A DNA stretch of 64,000 bases from positions 6,588,001 through 6,652,000 of the forward strand of contig NZ_CP085173.1 in assembly GCF_020616555.1 (NCBI RefSeq), written 5' to 3'. A model generated the notes under the pieces. The model worked only from the letters and a program-made list of their open reading frames with translations. It had not been told where the DNA came from and searched no databases. A program made the translations under genes and the position numbers. Shown one piece after another: positions 1 to 7,757 of the stretch (position 1 is its first letter; every line of letters starts with the position of its first letter). The DNA comes from Streptomyces longhuiensis (lineage in GTDB: Bacteria; Actinomycetota; Actinomycetes; Streptomycetales; Streptomycetaceae).

Positions 1-1529
1 CGGGCGGCGAGTCCGTCGCGGTCGAGCGCTCCACGCTGCAGAACGGCGTCGCCTCCAGCGACTGGGGCGGCACCTACATGCAGCGCGTGAAGACCACCTT
101 CACGGCGCCCGCGAACGGCCGCACCACGCTGCGGATCGAGGCCGCCAAGGGCTCGTCCGCGAAGGTCCGCGTCGACGACGTACGTGTAGTGAGCAACGCC
201 CCGTCGACGAAGCCCGGCACCGTCGTGCACGAGGACTTCGAGGACGTCGACCAGGGCTGGGGCCCCTTCGACAAGGGTGACGCGGGCGGCGTCACGGACC
301 CGCGCACGCACATCGCGCAGAAGAACGCCCCGTACACCCAGGCAGGCTGGAACGGGAAGCTCGTCGACGACGTCATCGGCGGCGGCGAGTCCCTGAAGTC
401 CCACGAGGAGAACACCGGCGTCGTCTACCGCACGTCACCGGCCGCCGTGCCGATGACGGACGGGCACGCCTACAAGGTCGCGTTCGACTACCAGTCCAGC
501 CACGCGGGCGCCTACCAGTGGGTGAGCGGCTACGACCGCATCGCCGCCGACGGCACCCCCGACCAGGTCGAGACCGCGAGCACCCCGATCGGGCAGCAGC
601 GCACCACGGGCCACTACGAGGGCACGGTCACAGCGGGCTGCGGCGACACCTGGACCGGTCTGCGCAAGCTCGACGGGGCCCCGGACGGCGCCGACTTCGT
701 CCTCGACGACTTCACCGTCACCGACCTCGGCCCGGCCGGGGAGAAGGCGGCCTGCGGCACCCTCGCCCTGAAGTCGGACGAGACGCTGGAGCCCGGCCGG
801 ACGAACAAGGTGGAGGCCACCTTCACCAACTACGAGGCGAGCGAGATCAAGGGCGCGTCCCTCTCGCTCGACCTGCCCGAGGGCTGGCAGGCCGAGCCCG
901 CGGGCCCGGTCGCGCTGGACCCGGTCGCGCCCGGTGCCAAGGCGACGGCCACCTGGCAGGTCACCCCGCCGGTCGACGCCAAGTACCAGCCGTACCAGCT
1001 GAGTTCGAAGGCGACGTACGCCGTCGGGGACAGCACGCGGACGCTGACCGCGGGCGCCACCGTGCGCACGCTCCCGCCGCCCCCCACCACGGACACGTAC
1101 GCCAGTGACCTGGACTGGACGGCCATGGACAACGGCTGGGGTCCCGCCGAGAAGGACATGGAGAACGGTGAGACCGGCGCCGGCGACGGCAAGCCGCTGA
1201 CCGTCAACGGAACCGTCTACGCCAAGGGTCTCGGCACCGCGTCCCCCGGGAAGATCCGCTACTACCTGGGCGGCCGCTGCACCTCGTTCACCGCCGAGGT
1301 CGGCCAGGACGACTCGCAGGGGACGCGCGGCAGCGTGCAGTTCTCCGTCGAGGCGGACGGCACCCAGAAGGTCCAGTCGCCGGTCCTCAAGGCCGCCGAC
1401 AACGCCTGGGCGCTGACCGCGGACGTGACCGGCGCCAAGTACGTCGACCTGATCACGGGCGACGGCGGCGACGGCCCGGGCAACGACCACGCCGACTGGG
1501 GCAACGCCCGCTTCCACTGCGGTAGTTGA
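1..1529 (+). CDS. endo-alpha-N-acetylgalactosaminidase-like protein (GH101), C-terminal part
   Basis: The reading frame is open to the left edge, so only the last ~509 residues are present and the catalytic domain is outside the window. What remains are accessory domains of a secreted glycosidase. A galactose-binding-like module has the phrase SLKSHEENTGVVYRT, typical of the region after the GH101 barrel. Then comes a NEW3-type beta-sandwich (around ETLEPGRTNKVEATFTN), then a C-terminal NPCBM carbohydrate-binding module beginning near TYASDLDWTAMDNGWGP. GH101 enzymes release core-1 O-glycans from mucin-type glycoproteins. No cell-wall anchor is seen at the end (it stops at ...RFHCGS), so the protein is probably free. 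It is followed by a strong terminator. Assignment to GH101 rather than another NPCBM-bearing glycosidase rests on the HEENTG module and is likely but not proven without the catalytic domain. Confidence 0.75.
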   Translation, partial: GGESVAVERSTLQNGVASSDWGGTYMQRVKTTFTAPANGRTTLRIEAAKGSSAKVRVDDVRVVSNAPSTKPGTVVHEDFEDVDQGWGPFDKGDAGGVTDPRTHIAQKNAPYTQAGWNGKLVDDVIGGGESLKSHEENTGVVYRTSPAAVPMTDGHAYKVAFDYQSSHAGAYQWVSGYDRIAADGTPDQVETASTPIGQQRTTGHYEGTVTAGCGDTWTGLRKLDGAPDGADFVLDDFTVTDLGPAGEKAACGTLALKSDETLEPGRTNKVEATFTNYEASEIKGASLSLDLPEGWQAEPAGPVALDPVAPGAKATATWQVTPPVDAKYQPYQLSSKATYAVGDSTRTLTAGATVRTLPPPPTTDTYASDLDWTAMDNGWGPAEKDMENGETGAGDGKPLTVNGTVYAKGLGTASPGKIRYYLGGRCTSFTAEVGQDDSQGTRGSVQFSVEADGTQKVQSPVLKAADNAWALTADVTGAKYVDLITGDGGDGPGNDHADWGNARFHCGS

Positions 1530-1542
1530 TCCGTCGCGCCAC

Positions 1543-1570
1543 GGGGCCCCGCTGCCAGTGGCGGGGCCCC
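1543..1570 (+). terminator. Rho-independent-type terminator after GH101 gene
   Basis: A perfect 10-bp stem (GGGGCCCCGC at 1543-1552, paired with 1561-1570) has an 8-nt loop and starts 13 bp after the stop codon. No long T-run follows, which is usual for Streptomyces terminators. Confidence 0.75.
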
Positions 1571-1582
1571 TTCCGCGCACAC

Positions 1583-1602
1583 CGTAGACAGCGCTTTCTA
1601 CG
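1583..1602. promoter_or_regulatory. LacI-type palindromic operator upstream of the PL8 gene
   Basis: A 20-bp palindrome centred on AGCGCT (half-site CGTAGACAGC) has 9 of 10 base pairs matching. The CG-centred core resembles operators of LacI/GalR-family sugar repressors. It lies 19 bp upstream of the lyase start codon, where bound repressor would block transcription or early elongation. No LacI-family gene lies in the window, so the regulator would be encoded elsewhere. Confidence 0.5.
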
Positions 1603-1621
1603 ACTGATTAGGTGCAACCCC

Positions 1622-3964
1622 ATGACACCCACGCGCCGCACGTTCCTCATCGCCTCAACTCTCCTGGCCGGGGCGGCACTTGCCCCGCCCGCCCATGCCG
1701 CCGGCGCTTCCGGCGCCGCCGACGACGAGTTCGACACCCTGCGCAGGCGATGGCTGGAGATCTCCCTCGGCACCGGCTACGACGCCACCGCCGAGCCCTA
1801 CGCCTCGCGCCTGAAGGAACTCGGAGAACTCGCCCGCGGCTTCAGAGCGACGATGGCCCCGACCGCCACGTCCCTCTGGCCCGGCTACCCCTTCGACCCG
1901 CCGGCCGGCATCACCCAGGGCTACAACCGCCTGTGGACGATGACCCAGGCCTACGCCCAGGAGGGCACGGGATCCACCGGCGACGCGGGCCTCCTCGCCG
2001 ACATCGTCAAGGGCCTCGACCACCTCGCCGCGACCGTCTACAACGCGACCACCACGCGGTACGGGAACTGGTGGGAGTGGCAGATCGGCAGCCCCCGCCT
2101 CCTGATGGACATCGTCGCCGTCCTCTACGACCACCTCACGCAGGACCGGCGCGACGCCGCGTTCGCCGCCGTCGACCACTTCATCCCCGACGAGGTCCTG
2201 CGCGACTACTCGGGCACCTCCACCGGAGCCAACCGCGTCGACCTGTGCCGCTCGGTCGCCCTGCGCGGCATCCTCGGCAGGAACGCCGACAAGACGGCCC
2301 TGGCCCGCGACGCCCTCTCGCCCGTCTTCCCCTACGTCACCAAGGGCGACGGCCTCTACGCCGACGGCTCGTTCATCCAGCACACCTACATCGCCTACTC
2401 GGGCACCTACGGCCAGGTCATGCTCGACGGACTCGGCCGGCTCTTCGCGCTGCTCGCCGGGTCCACATGGGCCGTCACCGACCCGAACCGGCAGATCATC
2501 CTCGACAGCGTCGAGCACGCCTACGCCCCGCTCCTGTTCGACGGCCTGATGATGGACAGCGTCAACGGCCGTGCCATCAGCCGCGGTTACCTCAACAGCG
2601 ACGACCTCAAGGTCATGCGCAGCGACCACTTCCACGGCCAGGGTCTGATCGCCGCCATGGCGCAGCTCGCCGCCGGCGCGAGCCCGGCCGAGCGCGAGCG
2701 CTGGCACGGGCGGATCAAGGGCTGGATCGAGCGGGACACGGTCACGCCCCTGCTGACCGCCCGGCAGTTCGGGGTCGCCGACCTGTCCCGGCTGCACGCC
2801 GTCGCGGACTCCGCCGTCGCGGCCGCGCCCGAGCCCGTCGGACACCAGCTGTTCGCCGCCATGGACCGCGCGGTGCACAAGCGCCCGGGCTTCGCCGCGA
2901 ACATCTCCATGTCCTCGGACCGGATCGCGTACTACGAGTGCGGCAACGGCGAGAACCCGCGCGGCTGGCACACCGGCGCCGGCATGCTCTCCTGGTGGGC
3001 CGCCGGGAAGCGCAGCGATCAGTACACGGACTGGTTCTGGCCGACCGTCGACTTCTACCGGCTGCCCGGCACGACCGTCTCCACCAAGCGCCTCGCCGAC
3101 AAGGCCGGCGGCGAGTGGGGCGCGTCCCGGCCGGACGTGAAGTGGGTCGGCGGCGCCACTGACGGCGAGTTCGCCGCCGTCGGACAGCACGTCAAGGGCC
3201 TCGGCTCGACGCTCCAGGCCCGCAAGTCGTGGTTCTGCCTCGCCGACACCGTCGTGTGCCTGGGCGCCGGGATCACGGCGGCCGACGGCGTCCCCGTCGA
3301 GACCGTCGTCGACAACCGCAACCTCGGCGAGGGCGGTACCCAGGCCTTCACCGTCGACGGCGCCGCCCGCGCCCGCTGGGCCCACCTGGAGGGCCACGGC
3401 GGCTGGGTCTTCCCCGGCGGCGCCCCGCTGCACCACCTGCGCGAGGACCGCACCGGCGCATGGTCCGACATCAACGCCACGAGCTCCACCGAGCGCCGCA
3501 CCCGCCGCTGGCAGACGCTCTGGCTCGACCACGGCACGGACCCCACCGGCGCCGCGTACGCCTATCTGCTGATGCCGGGCGCCTCGAAGCACGACCTCGC
3601 GCGGCGCGCGGACGACCGCCACTGGCTGTCGGTCGTCGCCAACACGGCCGCCGCCCAGGCTGTCGCCGTGCCCTCCCTCGGCGTGAGCGCGGCGAACTTC
3701 TGGCAGGCCGGGAGCGCGGGGGAGCTCACGGTGTCGGCTCCCGCGAGCGTCCTCGTGCGGCGGAAGGGGCGCGCCGCGACGCTGACCGTCAGCGAACCGC
3801 CGCGCACGGGGGAGCCCGTGGACATCACCTGGGACCGGCCCGTGCGCCGCGTCGTCAGCCACGACCCCTCGGTCGAAGTGGTCGCCACGGGCCGTAGGCT
3901 GCGGCTGCGCGTCACTCCGGGGGCGGCATGTGTGAGCCATCGGTGTGAGGTGACTCTCAGCTGA
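1622..3964 (+). CDS. polysaccharide lyase family 8 (hyaluronate/chondroitin/xanthan lyase type), Tat-exported
   Basis: A 780-residue secreted lyase that would cleave uronic-acid polysaccharides by beta-elimination. The N-terminus MTPTRRTFLIASTLLAGAAL is a twin-arginine signal followed by an Ala-X-Ala site (AHAAG), so export is by Tat. The PL8 catalytic set is visible: Asn204 (in TGANRVD), His254 and Tyr263 (in HTYIAYSGTY, nine residues apart as in known PL8 enzymes) and the aromatic patch Trp150-Trp151 in NWWEW. The length fits the family (catalytic alpha-toroid plus beta-sandwich domains). I chose ATG 1622 because the open frame upstream lacks a signal peptide. Together with the upstream GH101 remnant it suggests a glycan-degrading locus. 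Substrate (hyaluronan, chondroitin or xanthan) cannot be decided from sequence reading alone. Confidence 0.9.
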   Translation: MTPTRRTFLIASTLLAGAALAPPAHAAGASGAADDEFDTLRRRWLEISLGTGYDATAEPYASRLKELGELARGFRATMAPTATSLWPGYPFDPPAGITQGYNRLWTMTQAYAQEGTGSTGDAGLLADIVKGLDHLAATVYNATTTRYGNWWEWQIGSPRLLMDIVAVLYDHLTQDRRDAAFAAVDHFIPDEVLRDYSGTSTGANRVDLCRSVALRGILGRNADKTALARDALSPVFPYVTKGDGLYADGSFIQHTYIAYSGTYGQVMLDGLGRLFALLAGSTWAVTDPNRQIILDSVEHAYAPLLFDGLMMDSVNGRAISRGYLNSDDLKVMRSDHFHGQGLIAAMAQLAAGASPAERERWHGRIKGWIERDTVTPLLTARQFGVADLSRLHAVADSAVAAAPEPVGHQLFAAMDRAVHKRPGFAANISMSSDRIAYYECGNGENPRGWHTGAGMLSWWAAGKRSDQYTDWFWPTVDFYRLPGTTVSTKRLADKAGGEWGASRPDVKWVGGATDGEFAAVGQHVKGLGSTLQARKSWFCLADTVVCLGAGITAADGVPVETVVDNRNLGEGGTQAFTVDGAARARWAHLEGHGGWVFPGGAPLHHLREDRTGAWSDINATSSTERRTRRWQTLWLDHGTDPTGAAYAYLLMPGASKHDLARRADDRHWLSVVANTAAAQAVAVPSLGVSAANFWQAGSAGELTVSAPASVLVRRKGRAATLTVSEPPRTGEPVDITWDRPVRRVVSHDPSVEVVATGRRLRLRVTPGAACVSHRCEVTLS

Positions 3965-4051
3965 GCCATTTGTGTGACCCCTACAAGGCAGCGGGGCTCT
4001 GAGCAGTCACTTCGCCTGCATGGCGAAGACGTTCTGTTCGGGGGTACCAGG

Positions 4052-4091
4052 AAAACGGGCCGGAGACTGTACGGAGTCGACGGCCCGTTTT
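4052..4091 (+). terminator. strong hairpin between PL8 gene and accB (terminator or attenuator)
   Basis: A perfect 11-bp stem (AAAACGGGCCG at 4052-4062 with 4081-4091) carries a nested 4-bp stem (GACT/AGTC) in its loop. It ends in TTTT and lies only 27 bp before the accB start, so it could terminate the PL8 transcript or sit in the accB leader. Confidence 0.7.
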
Positions 4092-4118
4092 GCTTGGTCG
4101 TCTTCGTAAGGTCGCTAC

Positions 4119-5720
4119 ATGACCGTTTTGGACGACACCGCCTCAGCAGGTTCCGCCGGGGATGAGCCCACCGACGCGCGCGGACGCGTCGCCGAGCTGC
4201 ACGCGATCCGTGAGGAGGCGCTGCGCGGGCCCAGTGACAAGGCGACCGAGGCTCAGCACGCGAAGGGCAAGCTGACCGCACGCGAGCGGATCGAGCTGCT
4301 GCTCGACGCGGGATCGTTCAACGAGGTCGAGCAACTGCGCCGGCACCGGGCGACCGGCTTCGGCCTGGAGGCCAAGAAGCCCTACACCGACGGCGTCATC
4401 ACCGGCTGGGGCACGGTCGAGGGCCGCACGGTCTTCGTCTACGCGCACGACTTCCGTATCTTCGGCGGCGCCCTGGGCGAGGCCCACGCCACCAAGATCC
4501 ACAAGATCATGGACATGGCCATCGCGGCCGGTGCCCCGCTGGTCTCCCTGAACGACGGCGCGGGCGCCCGTATCCAGGAGGGCGTCTCCGCGCTCGCCGG
4601 CTACGGCGGCATCTTCCAGCGCAACACCAAGGCGTCCGGCGTCATCCCGCAGATCAGCGTGATGCTCGGCCCGTGCGCCGGTGGCGCGGCCTACAGCCCC
4701 GCCCTCACCGACTTCGTCTTCATGGTCCGCGAGACCTCGCAGATGTTCATCACCGGACCGGACGTCGTCAAGGCGGTCACCGGTGAGGAGATCACCCAGA
4801 ACGGCCTCGGCGGCGCGGACGTGCACGCCGAGACCTCGGGCGTCTGCCACTTCGCGTACGACGACGAGGAGACCTGCATCGCCGAGGTCCGCTACCTCAT
4901 CTCGATGCTGCCCTCCAACAACCGCGAGAACCCGCCCACCGTGACCTCCGAGGACCCCGCCGAGCGCCGCTCGGACGTCCTGCTCGACCTGGTCCCGGCC
5001 GACGGCAACCGCCCGTACGACATGACCAAGGTCATCGAGGAGCTCGTCGACGACGGCGACTACCTCGAGATCCACGAGCGCTGGGCGCGCAACATCATCT
5101 GCGCCCTGGCCCGCCTGGACGGTCAGGTCGTCGGCATCGTCGCCAACCAGCCCTCGTCCCTCGCGGGTGTCCTGGACATCGAGGCCAGCGAAAAAGCTGC
5201 CCGCTTCGTCCAGATGTGCGACGCTTTCAATATTCCCATCGTGACCCTCCTGGACGTCCCCGGCTTCCTGCCCGGTGTCGACCAGGAGCACGGCGGGATC
5301 ATTCGGCACGGCGCCAAGCTGCTGTACGCGTACTGCAACGCCACCGTGCCGCGGATCTCGCTCATCCTGCGCAAGGCGTACGGAGGTGCCTACATCGTGA
5401 TGGACTCGCAGTCGATCGGCGCCGACCTCACCTACGCCTGGCCCACCAACGAGATCGCCGTGATGGGCGCCGAGGGCGCCGCCAACGTCATCTTCCGCCG
5501 TCAGATCGCCGAGGCCGAGGACCCCGAGGCCATGCGCACCCGCATGGTGAAGGAGTACAAGGCCGAGCTGATGCACCCGTACTACGCGGCCGAGCGGGGC
5601 CTCGTCGACGACGTCATCGACCCCGCCGAGACCCGCGAGGTGCTCATCCGCTCCCTCGCGATGCTCCGCACGAAGCACGCCGACCTGCCTTCGCGCAAGC
5701 ACGGCAACCCCCCGCAGTAA
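4119..5720 (+). CDS. accB: acetyl-CoA carboxylase, carboxyltransferase (beta) subunit
   Basis: A 533-residue acyl-CoA carboxyltransferase beta subunit, which moves carboxyl from biotinyl-BCCP to the acyl-CoA. It makes malonyl-CoA for fatty acids and polyketides. Both carboxyltransferase halves are present. The biotin-side oxyanion segment reads RKAYGGAYIVMDSQS. The residue after GGAY is Ile426, matching the position known from S. coelicolor structures (residue 422) where Ile marks the broad-specificity acetyl-CoA enzyme AccB and Asp marks the propionyl-specific PccB. The gene is followed 20 bp later by the epsilon subunit gene, as in S. coelicolor accB-accE. The alpha (biotin) subunit is not nearby. 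The start ATG 4119 gives MTVLDDTASAG; the weak upstream AAGG fits. Specificity is inferred from one residue plus context. Confidence 0.92.
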   Translation: MTVLDDTASAGSAGDEPTDARGRVAELHAIREEALRGPSDKATEAQHAKGKLTARERIELLLDAGSFNEVEQLRRHRATGFGLEAKKPYTDGVITGWGTVEGRTVFVYAHDFRIFGGALGEAHATKIHKIMDMAIAAGAPLVSLNDGAGARIQEGVSALAGYGGIFQRNTKASGVIPQISVMLGPCAGGAAYSPALTDFVFMVRETSQMFITGPDVVKAVTGEEITQNGLGGADVHAETSGVCHFAYDDEETCIAEVRYLISMLPSNNRENPPTVTSEDPAERRSDVLLDLVPADGNRPYDMTKVIEELVDDGDYLEIHERWARNIICALARLDGQVVGIVANQPSSLAGVLDIEASEKAARFVQMCDAFNIPIVTLLDVPGFLPGVDQEHGGIIRHGAKLLYAYCNATVPRISLILRKAYGGAYIVMDSQSIGADLTYAWPTNEIAVMGAEGAANVIFRRQIAEAEDPEAMRTRMVKEYKAELMHPYYAAERGLVDDVIDPAETREVLIRSLAMLRTKHADLPSRKHGNPPQ

Positions 5721-5740
5721 CCCCACAAGGAGATCACTGC

Positions 5741-5935
5741 ATGTCTGCACACGACATCCGCGTTGAGAAGGGCCACGCCGAGCCCGAGGAGGTCGCGGCC
5801 CTGACCGCGATCCTGCTGGCCCGCGCCGCGGCCGCACCGACCGACAGCCCCGCCCTGCGCGGCCGCGACAAGGCCGGCTGGCGCCGCCTGGAGCGCCAGC
5901 ACGGCTTCCGCGCCCCGCACAGCTGGCAGGGCTAG
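5741..5935 (+). CDS. accE: acyl-CoA carboxylase epsilon subunit
   Basis: A 64-residue protein, the small epsilon subunit of actinobacterial acyl-CoA carboxylases that binds the alpha-beta complex and stimulates its activity. The N-terminal half contains IRVEKGHAEPEEVAALTAIL, the conserved amphipathic helix of the family. The C-terminal W-RR-LER segment (GWRRLERQHGFR) is also typical. A strong Shine-Dalgarno AAGGAG at 5727-5732 precedes ATG 5741. It lies 20 bp after accB and is surely cotranscribed with it. A bidirectional hairpin follows. Confidence 0.9.
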   Translation: MSAHDIRVEKGHAEPEEVAALTAILLARAAAAPTDSPALRGRDKAGWRRLERQHGFRAPHSWQG

Positions 5936-5990
5936 GCAGCGGGCACATCGGGCCGGACGGCCCGATCGGCCTGTCCGGCCTCGCAGGACG

Positions 5991-6024
5991 AGCCCCCAGC
6001 GCGAAGAAGCCCCCAGCGCGAAGA
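5991..6024. repeat. two tandem 17-bp direct repeats
   Basis: The unit AGCCCCCAGCGCGAAGA occurs at 5991-6007 and again, identical, at 6008-6024. The terminator stem starts at its 3' end with the same AGCCCCC. This looks like slippage duplication of the terminator's left arm. Confidence 0.8.
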
Positions 6025-6059
6025 AGCCCCCGGTGACCCAAAGGGTCCCGGGGGCTTCT
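6022..6059. terminator. bidirectional terminator between accE and cvnD2
   Basis: A 12-bp stem (AGAAGCCCCCGG at 6022-6033 with 6048-6059) is followed, after one bulged T, by a further 5-bp stem (GACCC/GGGTC) with an AAA loop. It lies between convergent genes and can serve accE (+) and the conservon (-). Confidence 0.85.
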
Positions 6060-6081
6060 CCCTGTCCGAAGGCGCCGCAGG

Positions 6082-6663
6082 CTAGCGGAGGCGGGCCATC
6101 AGCGCGTGTTCCACGAGCGTGATGAGCGCCGACTTCGCATCCGCGCGGTGTCGGGCGTCGGTCGTGATGATCGGGGTGTCCGGGCCGATCTGCAGCGCCT
6201 CACGGACCTCGTCCGGCTGGTACGGCTGGCTGCCGTCGAAGCCGTTGAGGGCGACGACGAAGGGCAGCCCGGAGTTCTCGAAGTAGTCGACGGCCGGGAA
6301 GCAGTCGGCGAGGCGGCGGGTGTCGACGAGGACGATCGCGCCGATCGCGCCGCGGACGAGGTCGTCCCACATGAACCAGAAGCGGTCCTGACCGGGCGTA
6401 CCGAAGAGGTACAGGATCAGGTCCTGGTCCAGGGTGATGCGGCCGAAGTCCATGGCGACGGTGGTCGTCGTCTTGTCCCCGGTGTGGGTGAGGTCGTCGA
6501 TGCCCGCGGACGCGGATGTCATGACGGCCTCGGTGCGCAGAGGGTTGATCTCCGAGACGGCGCCCACGAAGGTCGTCTTGCCGACGCCGAAGCCGCCCGC
6601 CACCACGATCTTCGCGGACGTGGTGGAGCGGGAAGGCCCTCCGCTAGAGCTTGCGAAGTCCAC
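6082..6663 (-). CDS. cvnD2: conservon protein CvnD, small MglA/Ras-like GTPase (second conservon)
   Basis: A 193-residue small GTPase, the effector of the conservon, a membrane-associated complex proposed to work like a eukaryotic G-protein-coupled system. The P-loop is GGFGVGKT at residues 23-30 and the G3/Walker B region is LFGTPGQ. The base-recognition loop reads ALNGFDG, keeping N and D of the NKxD motif but with Gly-Phe in between, usual for CvnD proteins. It overlaps the end of cvnC by 20 bp, which implies translational coupling. It is nearly identical to the CvnD at 11371-11952; differences cluster at residues 7-12 and around DGSQPYQ. Numbering follows my memory of S. coelicolor, where the accE-adjacent set is conservon 2. 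Confidence 0.9.
   Translation of the reverse strand: MDFASSSGGPSRSTTSAKIVVAGGFGVGKTTFVGAVSEINPLRTEAVMTSASAGIDDLTHTGDKTTTTVAMDFGRITLDQDLILYLFGTPGQDRFWFMWDDLVRGAIGAIVLVDTRRLADCFPAVDYFENSGLPFVVALNGFDGSQPYQPDEVREALQIGPDTPIITTDARHRADAKSALITLVEHALMARLR
6236..6429. repeat. 194-bp tract identical to 11525-11718
   Basis: Base-by-base reading shows the same 194 nt inside cvnD2 and cvnD1, in the same orientation, including silent sites. The flanks diverge at ordinary third-position changes. See the other copy at 11525-11718. Confidence 0.95.
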
Positions 6664-7240
6664 TGAGCACCCTTTCGAGCAAAGTCACGTCTGGCTGGCC
6701 GCCGGCGTTCTCTTCGCCGCCGGGCTGATGAATGGCGACCAGGCCCGCCTCCGCCAAGTCGGCGACGAGAATCCTGGCCACACCGAGGGGGATGCTGAGC
6801 AGGGCCGAGACTTCGGCCACTGACTTGATCTCTCGGCAGAGGGTGCAGATCCGCTGGTGCTCGGGCAACTGGCCCTGCAACTGGTGCGGCTGCGCGGTGG
6901 TGTGCACCAGCGCCTCGATGGCGAGCTGGTAGCGCGGCCTGGTGCGGCCACCCGTCATGGCGTAGGGACGCACCAGGGGGTTGTTGGCAGCCGGCGCAGG
7001 GGTGTCGGGACGCCGCTGCGGCTGCACGGGCTGGATGCGCGGTGCCGACGGCTGGTCGTACGGCCCCGGCTGCCGCGGCTGCGGCGGGTGCGGGGGCGCG
7101 TACGGCTGTCGCCGGTGGCTCGGCGCGGAGGGGAAGTTGTACCGGTTCGGCGCGTCACCCTGCCCCTGCCCTTGGCCCTGGCCAGGGCCGTAGGACCAGT
7201 TCGCCGATGAACCGCTCGGGGGTGTTGCAGAACCAGCCAC
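6644..7240 (-). CDS. cvnC2: conservon protein CvnC (DUF742)
   Basis: A 198-residue DUF742 protein. The conserved C-terminal ~110 residues start at LVRPYAMTGGRTRPRYQLA and end GGQPDVTLLERVLSGLRKL. They include a winged-helix-like stretch (KSVAEVSALLSIPLGVARIL) and a CxxC-like LCRE region. The N-terminal ~85 residues are a Pro/Gln/Gly-rich linker. I start it at GTG 7240 because GGAGGAGGA lies at the right distance. An in-frame TTG five codons earlier (7255) would sit inside or before that ribosome-binding site. DUF742 partners CvnB and CvnD; its molecular role is not settled. It is encoded between cvnB2 and cvnD2. Confidence 0.88.
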   Translation of the reverse strand: MAGSATPPSGSSANWSYGPGQGQGQGQGDAPNRYNFPSAPSHRRQPYAPPHPPQPRQPGPYDQPSAPRIQPVQPQRRPDTPAPAANNPLVRPYAMTGGRTRPRYQLAIEALVHTTAQPHQLQGQLPEHQRICTLCREIKSVAEVSALLSIPLGVARILVADLAEAGLVAIHQPGGEENAGGQPDVTLLERVLSGLRKL

Positions 7241-7333
7241 GCTTTCCTCCTCCAACTGTGCCGGGCACCATCACCGTGGAGCCGCGTCCCGAAACCTTAC
7301 GGCTACGGAACGCGAAATCGCACCGTCTGTCTG

Positions 7334-7747
7334 TCAGTTGAGAAGGCTCCCCTGAAGCTCGGCCCGCAGGTCGGGAGTGAGAACCGTACCCGCGCGGTCG
7401 ACAAGAAGTGCCATCTCGTACCCGACGAGGCCAATGTCCGCCTCCGGGTGTGCGAGGACAGCGAGGGAAGAACCGTCGGAGATGGACATGATGAAGAGGA
7501 ATCCTCGCTCCATCTCCACAACTGTCTGGTTCACGCTGCCGCCCTCGAAGATGCGGGACGCGCCCGCGGTCAGCGAGGTAAGACCCGACGCGACGGCCGC
7601 CAGCTGGTCGGCACGGTCACGCGGGAACCCTTCGGACATCGCCAGAAGGAGTCCGTCGGCGGAGACCACCACCGTGTGGGACACCCCAGGGGTGTTGTCC
7701 ACGAAGTTGGTGATCAACCAGTTCAGGTTCTGTGCCGCCTGGCTCAT
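7334..7747 (-). CDS. cvnB2: conservon protein CvnB (roadblock/LC7 family)
   Basis: A 137-residue roadblock/LC7-fold protein, the likely regulator of the CvnD GTPase, like MglB for MglA. It starts MSQAAQNLNWLITNFVDNTP and contains HTVVVSADGLLLAMSEGFPR and the strand region GFLFIMSISDGSSLAVLAHP. I chose ATG 7747, 10 bp after the cvnA2 stop. Longer frames upstream overlap cvnA2 and have no conserved sequence. The paralogue at 12453-12866 has exactly the same length. Confidence 0.9.
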   Translation of the reverse strand: MSQAAQNLNWLITNFVDNTPGVSHTVVVSADGLLLAMSEGFPRDRADQLAAVASGLTSLTAGASRIFEGGSVNQTVVEMERGFLFIMSISDGSSLAVLAHPEADIGLVGYEMALLVDRAGTVLTPDLRAELQGSLLN

Positions 7748-7757
7748 CGGGCTCACA

